From Gammaproteobacteria bacterium MFB021 (GTDB lineage: Bacteria > Pseudomonadota > Gammaproteobacteria > Pseudomonadales > Halomonadaceae), in NCBI GenBank assembly GCA_000737985.1, contig JNVT01000098.1:1-42176 (forward strand): a stretch of 42,176 nucleotides of DNA, given 5' to 3'. How positions within the stretch are numbered: position 1 is the first letter of the stretch; each line of letters starts with the position of its first letter. The position numbers and the translations under genes are program-made. Below the pieces are notes generated by a model that was given only the letters and a program-made list of their open reading frames with translations, made no database searches and was not told the origin of the DNA. Shown one piece after another: positions 17,446 through 25,684 of this stretch.

Positions 17446-18333
17446 ATGAACGATCATGACCGCCGCGATGCCTTTCTCGATGCGCTGTGGCTCGAGCGCG
17501 GCGTCAGCGAGCACACGCTGAGCGCCTACCGCCATGACCTGTCGACCTGGATCGGCTTTCTCGAGAGCCGTGACGAGCGGCTGCTGGCGCCCGCCGAGAG
17601 CAGTGTCAACGCCTTCGTCGATGGCCGTCGCGAGACCTACCATGCGCGCTCGGTGGCGCGGCTGCTGTCGTGTCTACGGCGCTTCTATCGCTGGGCACTG
17701 GGCGAGGGGCTGATCGCCCATGACCCCCTGGCCGAGATCGAGCCGCCGAAGATCAGCCCCGGGCTGCCGGCGACCCTCGACGAGCGCGACGTCGAGCGAC
17801 TGCTGGCAGCGCCGGATGTCGACTCGGCGCTGGGCCTGCGCGATCGCGCCATGCTCGAGCTGCTCTACGCCTGCGGTCTGCGCGTCTCCGAACTGGTGGG
17901 GCTCAGCGTCGCGGCGGTCAATCTGCGTCAGGGCGTGGTGCTTGTACGCGGCAAGGGAGACAAGGAGCGGCTGGTGCCGCTCGGCGAAGAGGCCCTGAGC
18001 TGGCTCGAGCGCTATCTGCGGCAGGGGCGCGGCGAGCTGATGCGCGACATCCGTCAGCCGGCGCTGTTTCCCGGGCGCGCGGACGCCTGCATGACGCGCC
18101 AGACCTTCTGGTACCGGATCAAGCACTACGCCCGCCTGGCGGCGATCGACAAGCCGCTGTCGCCGCACACCCTGCGCCACGCTTTCGCGACCCATTTATT
18201 GAATCATGGCGCCAATTTGCGTGTCGTACAGCTACTGCTGGGGCATAGTGATCTATCCACCACGCAGATCTACACGCATGTGGCCCAGGCCCGCCTGGAA
18301 GCCCTGCACGCCCAACACCATCCGAGAGGTTGA
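17446..18333 (+). CDS. xerD: site-specific tyrosine recombinase XerD
   Basis: XerD acts with XerC at dif to resolve chromosome dimers. The 295-residue protein has the N-terminal SAM-like core-binding domain (ERGVSEHTLSAYRHDL) and the C-terminal catalytic domain with Arg in ACGLRVSELVGL, Lys in VRGKGDKERLVPLG, HTLRHAFATHLL (His-x-x-Arg), LGHSDLSTTQIYTHV (His and the nucleophilic Tyr). E. coli XerD has 298 residues. It is the housekeeping recombinase, not an island integrase: its neighbours dsbC, hom and thrC are the same as in Pseudomonas. No strong ribosome site precedes the ATG. Confidence 0.94.
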   Translation: MNDHDRRDAFLDALWLERGVSEHTLSAYRHDLSTWIGFLESRDERLLAPAESSVNAFVDGRRETYHARSVARLLSCLRRFYRWALGEGLIAHDPLAEIEPPKISPGLPATLDERDVERLLAAPDVDSALGLRDRAMLELLYACGLRVSELVGLSVAAVNLRQGVVLVRGKGDKERLVPLGEEALSWLERYLRQGRGELMRDIRQPALFPGRADACMTRQTFWYRIKHYARLAAIDKPLSPHTLRHAFATHLLNHGANLRVVQLLLGHSDLSTTQIYTHVAQARLEALHAQHHPRG

Positions 18334-18335
18334 AC

Positions 18336-19085
18336 ATGAGAAGTCGCTCGACCCTGGCCGCGCTGGCGCTGGCCGGACTCTGCCTGACGCCCGCTGCCTT
18401 CGCCAAGCCGCCCAGTGATCTGGCCGCCAAGCTCAATGCCCACAGCGGCCAGCCGCTGCCGATCGAGTCGATCGACGACTCGCCGCTGCCGGGGCTCTAC
18501 GAGGTGCGGCTGAAGGGGGGCAATACGCTCTACGCGGATGCCAAGGGCGAATATCTGATCGTCGGCGATCTCTATCAGAACGCCAAGGATGGCATGGTCA
18601 ACCTGACCGAGCAGGCGGCCAATGCACGGCGTCAGGCGCTGATCGACAAGGTGCCGGAGGACCAGCGGGTGGTCTACAAGCCGGCGGGCAAGGTCAAGGC
18701 CAGGCTCACGGTGTTCACCGATACCACCTGTCCTTACTGCCATAAGCTGCACGCCGAGATGAACCAGCTCAACGCCATGGGCATCGAGGTCGACTATCTC
18801 GCCTTCCCGCGCATGGGGCCGGACTCCGACGCCGCGCGCCAGCTGGCCAAGGTGTGGTGTGCCGACAACCGCTCCGAGGCGTTGAGTGCCGCCTTCCGCG
18901 GCGATGCGGTGGACGCCCCGGCGAGCTGTGATGCACCGATCGCCAAGCAGTACCAGCTGGGGGTCGAGTCTGGCATCCAGGGTACCCCGGCGATCATCTT
19001 CCCCGATGGCAAGATGGTGCCTGGCTATCTGCCGGCCAAGCGCCTGGCGGCGATGCTCGGCATCGACCCCAGCGGCGAGAGCTGA
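18336..19085 (+). CDS. dsbC: periplasmic thiol:disulfide interchange protein DsbC
   Basis: DsbC isomerises wrong disulfides in the periplasm and is kept reduced by DsbD. The 249-residue precursor has a signal peptide (hydrophobic core about residues 5-22, cleavage after PAAFA), an N-terminal dimerisation domain (residues about 25-85; PIESIDDSPLPGLYEVRL) and a thioredoxin-fold domain with the active site CPYC at Cys132-Cys135 and the cis-proline motif GTPAIIF. The ATG at 18336 follows GAGAGG and lies 2 nt after the xerD stop, so the two are co-transcribed. Cys173 and Cys189 or so may form the structural disulfide seen in DsbC. Confidence 0.94.
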   Translation: MRSRSTLAALALAGLCLTPAAFAKPPSDLAAKLNAHSGQPLPIESIDDSPLPGLYEVRLKGGNTLYADAKGEYLIVGDLYQNAKDGMVNLTEQAANARRQALIDKVPEDQRVVYKPAGKVKARLTVFTDTTCPYCHKLHAEMNQLNAMGIEVDYLAFPRMGPDSDAARQLAKVWCADNRSEALSAAFRGDAVDAPASCDAPIAKQYQLGVESGIQGTPAIIFPDGKMVPGYLPAKRLAAMLGIDPSGES

Positions 19086-19104
19086 AACCGGGCTCTGCCG
19101 CCGC

Positions 19105-19133
19105 TTGACAAGGGTGGCGGGGCTTTCTACCGT
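19105..19133 (+). promoter_or_regulatory. promoter candidate upstream of hom
   Basis: A perfect -35 TTGACA (19105-19110) is followed 17 bp later by a poor -10 TACCGT (19128-19133). The 203-bp gap between dsbC and hom has no gene. I saw no Thr/Ile-rich leader peptide that would suggest attenuation. Confidence 0.4.
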
Positions 19134-19288
19134 GACCGCCCCCACGGCGTTGCAGCTGGCGCGAGGGGCGCGCGAAAAGGGCGGCCAGAGCGCATGGCCG
19201 ACCCGGACCCAGGACCTGCGACAGCGGGCCTTCAGACAATCAGGCGACGCGGCAGGCTTGCCGCGCCGCGAGACAGGGGAGTGATATC

Positions 19289-20605
19289 TTGAAACCGGTG
19301 AGAGTGGGTATCTGCGGTTTGGGCACCGTGGGCGGTGGCACCTTCAATGTGCTGACGCGCAACGCCGACGAGATCGCGCGTCGCGCCGGTCGCCCGATCG
19401 TGATCGAGCAGGTCGGTGCGCGCCGCGACAACCCCGACTGCGACACCACCGGCATCAAGGTCACCCGCGACATCTTCGAGGTGGCGCGCAACCCCGACGT
19501 CGACGTGCTGGTCGAGCTGGTCGGCGGCTATGACGTCGCCCGCGAGCTGGTGATGACCGCCATCGAGCATGGCAAGCACGTGGTCACCGCCAACAAGGCG
19601 CTGATCGCGGTCTACGGCAACGAGATCTTCCGCGCCGCCCATGACAAAGGCGTGATCGTCGCCTTCGAGGCCGCGGTGGCCGGCGGTATCCCGGTGATCA
19701 AGTCGCTGCGCGAGGGGCTCGGCGCCAACCGTATCCAGTGGCTCGCCGGCATCATCAACGGCACCGGCAACTACATCCTGACCCATATGCGCGACGAGGG
19801 CCGAGCATTCGAGGACGTGCTCGCCGAGGCCCAGGCACTGGGTTACGCCGAGGCCGACCCGACCTTCGACGTCGAGGGCATCGACGCCGCCCACAAGCTG
19901 ACCATCCTTGCCTCGATCGCCTATGGCGTGCCGCTGCAGTTCGATCGCGCCTACACCGAGGGCATCGCGCGGATCACCGCGGAGGACGTCGAGCAGGCCG
20001 ACAACCTCGGCTACACCATCAAGCATCTGGGCATTACCCGGCGCAGCGACAGCGGCGTCGAGCTGCGCGTGCATCCGACCCTGATCCCCAAGGAGCGGCT
20101 GCTGGCCAATGTCCACGGGGTCAAGAACGCCATTGCGGTGATGGGCGACGCCACCGGCCCGACGCTCTACTACGGCGCCGGTGCCGGGGCCGAGCCGACC
20201 GCCTCGGCGGTGGTCGCGGACCTGCTCGACGTGGCCCGCGACATCACCACCGCGCACCACTACCGGGTGCCCTATCTGGCCTTCAGCGGGGTCAACGACG
20301 AGGTCAATGCGCTGCCGATCCTGCCGATGGAGGATATCGTCACCGCCTACTACCTGCGCCTGCTGGCGGTGGATCGTCCCGGGGTGCTGGCGCGGGTCGC
20401 CACCATCCTCTCCGAGCACGGCATCTCGATCGAAGCGATCATCCAGAAAGAGGCCACCGAGGGCGAGCTGGTGCCGATCATCCTGATGACTCATCGCACC
20501 CGCGAGCAGCACATGAATGAGGCGATCCGCCAGCTTGAGTCGCTGGCCGACATCGCCGGTCCGGTGACGCGGATCCGGGTCGAGTCCCTGGACGAGCAGG
20601 AATAA
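19289..20605 (+). CDS. hom: homoserine dehydrogenase (TTG start)
   Basis: Reduces aspartate semialdehyde to homoserine with NAD(P)H, the branch point to threonine and methionine. The 438-residue monofunctional enzyme has the Rossmann motif GLGTVGGG (residues 10-17), the catalytic core (KHVVTANKALIA, GIINGTGNYILT, DVEGIDAAHKL) and a C-terminal ACT domain (about 355-430; DRPGVLARVATILSEHGISIEAIIQKE), which usually mediates feedback inhibition by threonine. The TTG at 19289 gives MKPVRVGICGLGTVGGGTF, matching the Pseudomonas enzyme, with AGGGGAG upstream. thrC is the next gene but 360 bp away. Confidence 0.95.
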   Translation: MKPVRVGICGLGTVGGGTFNVLTRNADEIARRAGRPIVIEQVGARRDNPDCDTTGIKVTRDIFEVARNPDVDVLVELVGGYDVARELVMTAIEHGKHVVTANKALIAVYGNEIFRAAHDKGVIVAFEAAVAGGIPVIKSLREGLGANRIQWLAGIINGTGNYILTHMRDEGRAFEDVLAEAQALGYAEADPTFDVEGIDAAHKLTILASIAYGVPLQFDRAYTEGIARITAEDVEQADNLGYTIKHLGITRRSDSGVELRVHPTLIPKERLLANVHGVKNAIAVMGDATGPTLYYGAGAGAEPTASAVVADLLDVARDITTAHHYRVPYLAFSGVNDEVNALPILPMEDIVTAYYLRLLAVDRPGVLARVATILSEHGISIEAIIQKEATEGELVPIILMTHRTREQHMNEAIRQLESLADIAGPVTRIRVESLDEQE

Positions 20606-20770
20606 GAGCCCATTCCTCAACCCTCTGACAATGGGTGCGGGGGCAGGGCAAAGCGAGGGTCCTTTGCCAGGGATGGCAAAGGTAGCGCCCAGGGAGGGGT
20701 TCACAGCGCCCTCGCGACGCCCTGCCGCCGGATGAGCCCACGTCGTCTAGCGGTTGTGAAAGGCGTTCTA
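20606..20770. repeat. hairpin-containing repeat-like segment downstream of hom
   Basis: No gene. A perfect 9-bp stem, CCTTTGCCA / TGGCAAAGG around GGGA (20661-20682), is followed by GCGCCCAGGGAGGGGTTCACAGCG. From memory, similar GCCAGGGATGGC...CAGGGA...TTCACAGCG strings recur between genes in halomonads and pseudomonads; that cannot be tested with one copy here. It may act as a transcript end for hom. Confidence 0.5.
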
Positions 20771-20913
20771 AGAGGGTGTTTACAAAGTCGACGAGCGAAG
20801 GCGAGACAAGGCGAAATCGGCCGAAAAGACGGAGTTTACGCGGGGTAAATGAGTACTTTGAGGTCGATTTCAACGCCGTATCGTCGAGCGCAGGCATTTT
20901 GTAAACGCCCTCT
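20771..20913. repeat. 143-bp dispersed element with terminal inverted repeats, copy 2
   Basis: Same length as copy 1 at 8108-8250 and in the opposite orientation, about 93% identical by eye. Starts AGAGGGTGTTTACAAA; the far end reads TTTTGTAAACGCCCTCT, one base off perfect symmetry. It separates hom from thrC, leaving 52 bp before the thrC ATG. Confidence 0.85.
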
Positions 20914-20965
20914 AAGTCGCGACTGACAGCACGGGCGAGCAGCCCAGGACCGAGTGGAAACCAAG

Positions 20966-22354
20966 ATGCGTTATATCAGTACGCGCGGGCAGGCGCCGGC
21001 GCTGAATTTCGAGGAAGTGGTGTTGACCGGTCTGGCCAGCGATGGCGGGCTCTACGTGCCGGAGACGGTGCCCCAGCTGTCGGCGGAGACGCTGGCGGGG
21101 ATGGCGGGGCTGTCGTATGCCGAGATCGCCTTCCAGGTGATGCAGCCGTTCGTCGGCGGCGAGATCGATGACGACACCTTCCGCGGCCTGGTTCACGATG
21201 CCTACGCCACCTTCAGCCATGAGGCGGTAGTGCCGCTCAACCAGCTCGACGCCAATCACTTCCTGCTCGAGCTGTTTCACGGCCCCACGTTGGCGTTCAA
21301 GGACGTCGCATTACAGCTGCTGGGGCGCATCCTCGATCACTTCCTGGCCAAGCGCGGCGAGCGCGCGGTGATCATGGGCGCCACCTCCGGCGATACCGGC
21401 TCGGCGGCGATCGAGGGCTGCCGCCACTGCGACCATCTCGATATCTTCATCCTGCACCCGCACAACCGCGTCTCCGAGGTGCAGCGGCGGCAGATGACCA
21501 CGGTGCTCGCCGACAATGTCTTCAATATCGCCATCGAGGGCAACTTCGACGATGCCCAGGCGATGGTCAAGGCGAGCTTCGCCGATCAGGCGTTCCTCGA
21601 CGGCACCCGGCTGGTGGCGGTCAACTCGATCAACTGGGCGCGCATCATGGCCCAGATCGTCTACTACGTGGCCTCGGCGGTCGCTCTCGGTGCGCCGCAT
21701 CGCGAGGTGAGCTTCTGCGTGCCCTCGGCCAACTTCGGCAACCTCTTCGCCGGCTACATGGCGAGCCAGATGGGGCTGCCGGTGAAGCAGTTCATCATCG
21801 CCACCAACGCCAACGACATCCTGCACCGCACCCTCGCCGACAACGACTTCTCCAAGCGCGAACTCGCCGCCACCCTGGCGCCGTCGATGGATATCGTGGT
21901 GTCGTCGAACTTCGAACGCCTGCTGTTCGATGCCTACGAGCGCGACGGCAGCGCCGTGCGCGAGCTGCTCGAACGCTTCCAGCGCGAGCCGGCGGCACTC
22001 GCCGAGGCGCCGCTGGCACGGCTGCGTGAGAAGTTCGCGAGCTTCAGCGTCGATGACGACACCATCCTCGAGGTGATTCGCGAGGCGCACCAGCGCACCA
22101 AGGAGCTGCTCGACCCGCATACCGCCACCGGCTATCGCGCCGTCGAGCGGGTGCGCGCCGACCGCGCTACGCCGATGATCACCCTGGCCACCGCGCATCC
22201 GGCCAAGTTCGCCGAGGCGGTGGTCAAGGCGGGTTTCACCGGGGCGCCGCTGCCGCCGCACATGGACGGCCTGCTCGAACGCGAGGAGCGCTACACGGTG
22301 CTGCCGGCGGAACTCGCCGCGGTTCAGCGCTTCGTCGCCGACAACCGCCGCTGA
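20966..22354 (+). CDS. thrC: threonine synthase
   Basis: A pyridoxal-phosphate enzyme converting O-phosphohomoserine to threonine. The 462-residue protein begins MRYISTRGQAPALNFEEVVL and carries the PLP lysine in TLAFKDVALQ (Lys112), the phosphate-binding GATSGDTGSAAIEG, VNSINWARIMAQIVYY and VPSANFGNLFAGY. Length and motifs match the long Pseudomonas-type enzyme. The ATG at 20966 is preferred over a GTG at 20954 because it gives the conserved N-terminus; neither has a strong ribosome site. It works directly downstream of Hom, though the gap with the repeat element may uncouple expression. Confidence 0.95.
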   Translation: MRYISTRGQAPALNFEEVVLTGLASDGGLYVPETVPQLSAETLAGMAGLSYAEIAFQVMQPFVGGEIDDDTFRGLVHDAYATFSHEAVVPLNQLDANHFLLELFHGPTLAFKDVALQLLGRILDHFLAKRGERAVIMGATSGDTGSAAIEGCRHCDHLDIFILHPHNRVSEVQRRQMTTVLADNVFNIAIEGNFDDAQAMVKASFADQAFLDGTRLVAVNSINWARIMAQIVYYVASAVALGAPHREVSFCVPSANFGNLFAGYMASQMGLPVKQFIIATNANDILHRTLADNDFSKRELAATLAPSMDIVVSSNFERLLFDAYERDGSAVRELLERFQREPAALAEAPLARLREKFASFSVDDDTILEVIREAHQRTKELLDPHTATGYRAVERVRADRATPMITLATAHPAKFAEAVVKAGFTGAPLPPHMDGLLEREERYTVLPAELAAVQRFVADNRR

Positions 22355-22359
22355 CAAGG

Positions 22360-22381
22360 GCCGGGCGCCAAGGCGCCCGGC
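22360..22381 (+). terminator. GC hairpin after thrC
   Basis: GCCGGGCGCC and GGCGCCCGGC, 10-bp perfect arms around AA, five nt after the thrC stop and 23 nt before the next ATG. No T-run, so it may only partly reduce readthrough into the GST gene. Confidence 0.5.
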
Positions 22382-22404
22382 GTCATCCAGTGAGGACAAG
22401 AGCC

Positions 22405-23025
22405 ATGCTGAAGATCTGGGGACGCGCCAATTCGACCAACGTCAAGAAGGTGCTGTGGTGTGCCGAGGAGCTGGCGCTGCCCTTCGAACGCATCGACGCG
22501 GGCGGCGCCTATGGCGTGGTCGACGAGCCTGCCTTCCGGGCCATGAATCCCAACGGTCTCATCCCTTGCCTACAGGACGAGGATTTCGTGCTGTGGGAGT
22601 CCAACGCGATTGTGCGCTATCTATGCGCCAAATATGGACGCGGCTCACAGCAGGGTGCGGATCCCGCGGCGCGTGCCGAGGCCGACAAGTGGATGGACTG
22701 GACGACATCGTCGCTAGCATCACCCTTCAAGGACGTGTTCTGGAATACGGTGCGCCTGCCGGCCGAGCAGCGCGACGACAAGGCGGTCGAAAAAGGACTT
22801 GCTGCCTGCGGGGCGCTACTCGGCCTAGTAGATAGGACATTGTCAGAACAGCCCTTTTTGTCGGGGGCAGAGTGGGGAATGGGGGATATTCCGCTGGGCT
22901 GCTTCGCCTATGCGTGGTTCGAAATGGCTATCGAGCGTCCCGATCTGCCGCATCTGGCCGCGTGGTACACGCGGTTGCAGTCGCGTCCCGCCTACCGCAA
23001 GCACGTCATGATCGGGCTCACCTAA
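22405..23025 (+). CDS. glutathione S-transferase family protein
   Basis: A 206-residue cytosolic GST. The N-terminal thioredoxin-like domain (about residues 1-80) begins MLKIWGRANSTNVKKVLWC and contains the glutathione-binding NPNGLIPCL with the cis-Pro and the WESNAIVRYL (Glu-Ser) motif. The C-terminal all-helical domain (about 88-206) includes FLSGAEWGMGDIPLGCFAY, the N-capping box region. TGAGGA precedes the ATG at 22405. It sits between thrC and a recJ-like gene without a known partnership; the substrate is unknown. Codon and base composition around 22,800-22,880 is a little more AT-rich than the neighbours. Confidence 0.88.
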   Translation: MLKIWGRANSTNVKKVLWCAEELALPFERIDAGGAYGVVDEPAFRAMNPNGLIPCLQDEDFVLWESNAIVRYLCAKYGRGSQQGADPAARAEADKWMDWTTSSLASPFKDVFWNTVRLPAEQRDDKAVEKGLAACGALLGLVDRTLSEQPFLSGAEWGMGDIPLGCFAYAWFEMAIERPDLPHLAAWYTRLQSRPAYRKHVMIGLT

Positions 23026-23063
23026 CCTGGGGGCGCGTTAGGGTAATCATGCCAGGAGGCTGC

Positions 23064-24872
23064 TTGGACCCCGATCTTTCCCGCTCATCTCTCGATGAAC
23101 TCACCCGTCCGCGACTGCTGCCGCGCGAGCGCGACGCTGCGCTCTATCGGCGTGCCCAGGCCGAGGGCCTGAGCGAGCTGCAGGCGCGGGTCCTGGCCGG
23201 GCGCCTGGCGGGCTATGCGGGGCCGCTGGCGGCGCTGACCGATCCGGCCCTGCGTCATCTCAGTCATCCCGAGCGGCTGGCCGATGCGCGCCGCGGCGCG
23301 GAGCGCATCGCGCGGGCGGTGAGCGAGGGCGAGCACATCGGTATCCTCACCGATTACGACGTCGACGGCATCACCTCCCACGTGGTGATCCTGCGCGCGC
23401 TGACCGAGCTGTTCGGCGTGCCCGCGACCCGCCTGCACAGCCTGATCGGCCACCGCATCAACGATGGCTACGGTATCAGTCTACCGCTGGTCGAGCGCAC
23501 CCTGGCGCTCAAGCCACGCCCCAGCCTGGTGGTCACCGCCGACTGCGGCTCTTCCGACGAGCCGCGGATCGCTCGCTTGCGCGAGGCCGGTATCGATGTG
23601 GTGGTGACCGATCACCACGCGCTGCCGCTGGCGGGGCCGCCGGCCTCGGCCTACGCCACCATCAACCCTACCCGCGACGACTGCGACTATCCCGACAAGA
23701 CCATCGCCGGCTGCATGGTGGCGTGGCTGATGATGTCGCTCACCCGGGCGGTGCTGATCGAGCAGGGCGTGCTCTCTGCGTCGACGCCCAAGCTCGCGCC
23801 CTGGCTCTCCTACGTCGCCCTGGGCACGGTGGCGGACTGTGTCTCGCTGGGTGGCAGTGCCGCCAACCGCGCCGTGGTGAGCTATGGCCTGCGCCTGATC
23901 AACCGCATGCAGGCGCCGTGCTGGCGGGTGATGGCGGAGCGCCTGGGGGCCGACAGCGTGCCGTTCGACGCCGAGACCCTGGCCTTCCAGATGGGCCCGC
24001 GCATCAACGCGCGCTCGCGCCTCGACGACCCCTACGCTGCGCTGCACTTCATGCTGGCGACGGATGACGCTGTGGCCCGGCGCCACCTGCAGGTGCTCGA
24101 CGACGACAACCAGGCGCGCAAGGCGCTGGAAGCGGACATGGTCGAGCAGGCCCGGGGGCTGGCGCTGGCACAGCTGGCCGAGGACCCGCCGGCGCTGGTG
24201 ATCCATCTGCCGCAGGGCCACGCCGGGGTGCAGGGGATCGTCGCCTCGCGCCTGGTCCAGAGCTATGGACGTCCCACCCTGGTGCTGACCCCGGCCACCA
24301 CGCCAGAGATGCTCACCGGTTCGGGGCGCTCGATCGAGGCGCTGCATCTGCGTGACGCCCTGCAGCGCGCCCATGAGCTGGCCCCGGAGAGTCTGCCGCG
24401 CTTCGGCGGGCATCGCGGTGCCGCCGGCGTGGGGGTACCGCTGGGCGAACTCGAGCGTTTCCGCGACGCCTTTTTGCAGGCGGTGGGCGAGCAGCTGGGC
24501 GGGCGCGAACTCTATCCGGTGGTATGGACCGACGGCGAGCTGGAGGCGGCACAGCTGTCGCTGGCCACCCTCGACGAGCTGGCGGCGCTGTCGCCCTATG
24601 GGCGCGAGTTCGAGGCGCCGCTGTTCGAAGCCACCTTCCACGTCGAGCAGCTGCGCGCGGTGGGGGCGGAGGGCAACCACCTGATGCTGGAACTCTCCCG
24701 CGATGCCAGCGTCACCCGCGCCATCTGGTTCCGCGCTCTGGCGCCGGGGGCGCCGCATCCGATCGCCGTGGGCGACCGCGTCCGCTGTGGCTTCAAGCTC
24801 TCGCGCAACCGCTGGAAAGGGCGCGAGTCGCTGCAGCTGATGGTCGAGCACGCCGAACGCCTGAGCGGCTGA
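23064..24872 (+). CDS. recJ: RecJ-family single-stranded-DNA exonuclease (DHH/DHHA1)
   Basis: RecJ degrades single-stranded DNA 5'-3' in recombination and repair. The protein, about 602 residues, has DHH motif I DYDVDG (residues 97-102), motif II-like TADCGSS, the DHH motif TDHHALP (183-185), GTVADCVSLGG, and the DHHA1 domain with GSGRSIEALHLRDAL and FGGHRGAAGVGVPL, then a C-terminal OB-like part. Relative to E. coli RecJ (DFDADG, VDNGIS, NAAGRL), several signature residues differ (DYDVDG, ADCGSS, NARSRL). The TTG at 23064 follows AGGAGG with a short 4-nt gap; an ATG at 23049 is the alternative and would add five residues. The locus position next to thrC matches Pseudomonas-type order. Confidence 0.85.
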   Translation: MDPDLSRSSLDELTRPRLLPRERDAALYRRAQAEGLSELQARVLAGRLAGYAGPLAALTDPALRHLSHPERLADARRGAERIARAVSEGEHIGILTDYDVDGITSHVVILRALTELFGVPATRLHSLIGHRINDGYGISLPLVERTLALKPRPSLVVTADCGSSDEPRIARLREAGIDVVVTDHHALPLAGPPASAYATINPTRDDCDYPDKTIAGCMVAWLMMSLTRAVLIEQGVLSASTPKLAPWLSYVALGTVADCVSLGGSAANRAVVSYGLRLINRMQAPCWRVMAERLGADSVPFDAETLAFQMGPRINARSRLDDPYAALHFMLATDDAVARRHLQVLDDDNQARKALEADMVEQARGLALAQLAEDPPALVIHLPQGHAGVQGIVASRLVQSYGRPTLVLTPATTPEMLTGSGRSIEALHLRDALQRAHELAPESLPRFGGHRGAAGVGVPLGELERFRDAFLQAVGEQLGGRELYPVVWTDGELEAAQLSLATLDELAALSPYGREFEAPLFEATFHVEQLRAVGAEGNHLMLELSRDASVTRAIWFRALAPGAPHPIAVGDRVRCGFKLSRNRWKGRESLQLMVEHAERLSG

Positions 24873-25059
24873 TATCCGCGCGGGTGCAGGCCCGAACCGG
24901 CCGCCGCTACGCTATCCACTCCCTTGGCTGAATTGACGCTATCATTGGCTGTCTCGCGCACCGCGAGCGACGCAGCGGCGCCACAAGCGCCGCGCTTTCC
25001 GCCAGGCCGGCGGCGCCACCGCGCCACGGCGATGGCCATACCATGCCAAGGGAACTTCG

Positions 25060-25674
25060 ATGGACAGCCCCCAGATCCGTCACCGCACCCACGAAGACGT
25101 GCTCGCCATTCTGCTCGGGTCGGCCTGCGCCGCGCTCGGCGTGGTGCTCTATCAGCACGCCGAGATTCTGATCGGCAGTACGGCAGGTATCTCGCTGCTG
25201 ATCAGCTACGCCACCGGCTGGCCCTTCGGGCCGGTGTTCTTCGTGGTCAACCTGCCGTTCTACTGGCTCGCCTGGCAGCGCATCGGGCACCAGTTCACGC
25301 TCAAGACCTTCGCCGCCATTGCACTGCTCTCCTGGCTCAGCTGGCATATCGCCGACTGGATCGAGATCGGAAAGGTGACGCCACTGTTCGCGGCGCTGAT
25401 GGGCGGGGCGCTGATCGGACTGGGGGTGCTCTCGCTGTTTCGCCATCGCGGCAGCCTGGGCGGCTTCAATATCCTCGCCCTGCACCTGCACGATCGCCAC
25501 GGCTGGAGCGCGGGCAAGGTGCAGCTGGCGCTCGATGGTCTAGTGATGCTGGCTGCGTTCGCCGTGCTACCGGTGAGCAACGTGCTCTATTCGGTCCTGG
25601 GGGCGGCGGTACTCAGTGGCATTCTCACCCTCAACCACCGCCCGGGGCGCTATACCGGCGTCAGCCGCAGCTGA
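25060..25674 (+). CDS. YitT-family membrane protein
   Basis: A 204-residue inner-membrane protein with five or six hydrophobic spans (LAILLGSACAALGVVLY, GISLLISYATGWPFGPVFFVVNLPFYWLAW, FAAIALLSWLSWHI, LFAALMGGALIGLGVLSLF, VLYSVLGAAVLSGILTL). The pattern GSTAGISLLISY and FRHRGSLGGFNILALHL is typical of YitT/DUF161-type proteins, but this lacks the C-terminal cytosolic DUF2179 domain of the longer versions. The function of the family is unknown. It begins 187 bp after recJ and ends 10 bp before the convergent VOC gene. Confidence 0.8.
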   Translation: MDSPQIRHRTHEDVLAILLGSACAALGVVLYQHAEILIGSTAGISLLISYATGWPFGPVFFVVNLPFYWLAWQRIGHQFTLKTFAAIALLSWLSWHIADWIEIGKVTPLFAALMGGALIGLGVLSLFRHRGSLGGFNILALHLHDRHGWSAGKVQLALDGLVMLAAFAVLPVSNVLYSVLGAAVLSGILTLNHRPGRYTGVSRS

Positions 25675-25684
25675 GCGGTACGCG

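Noticed and set aside
17446-18333. Integrase marking a genomic island
   Set aside because: Motifs and neighbours (dsbC, hom, thrC) identify housekeeping XerD; no island genes or att repeats nearby.
19086-19288. Threonine attenuator or riboswitch before hom
   Set aside because: No Thr/Ile-rich leader peptide or paired terminator/antiterminator stems could be seen.
24873-25059. Promoter for the YitT gene (TTGACG at 24933)
   Set aside because: No acceptable -10 box at 16-18 bp; the TATCAT nearby is wrongly spaced.
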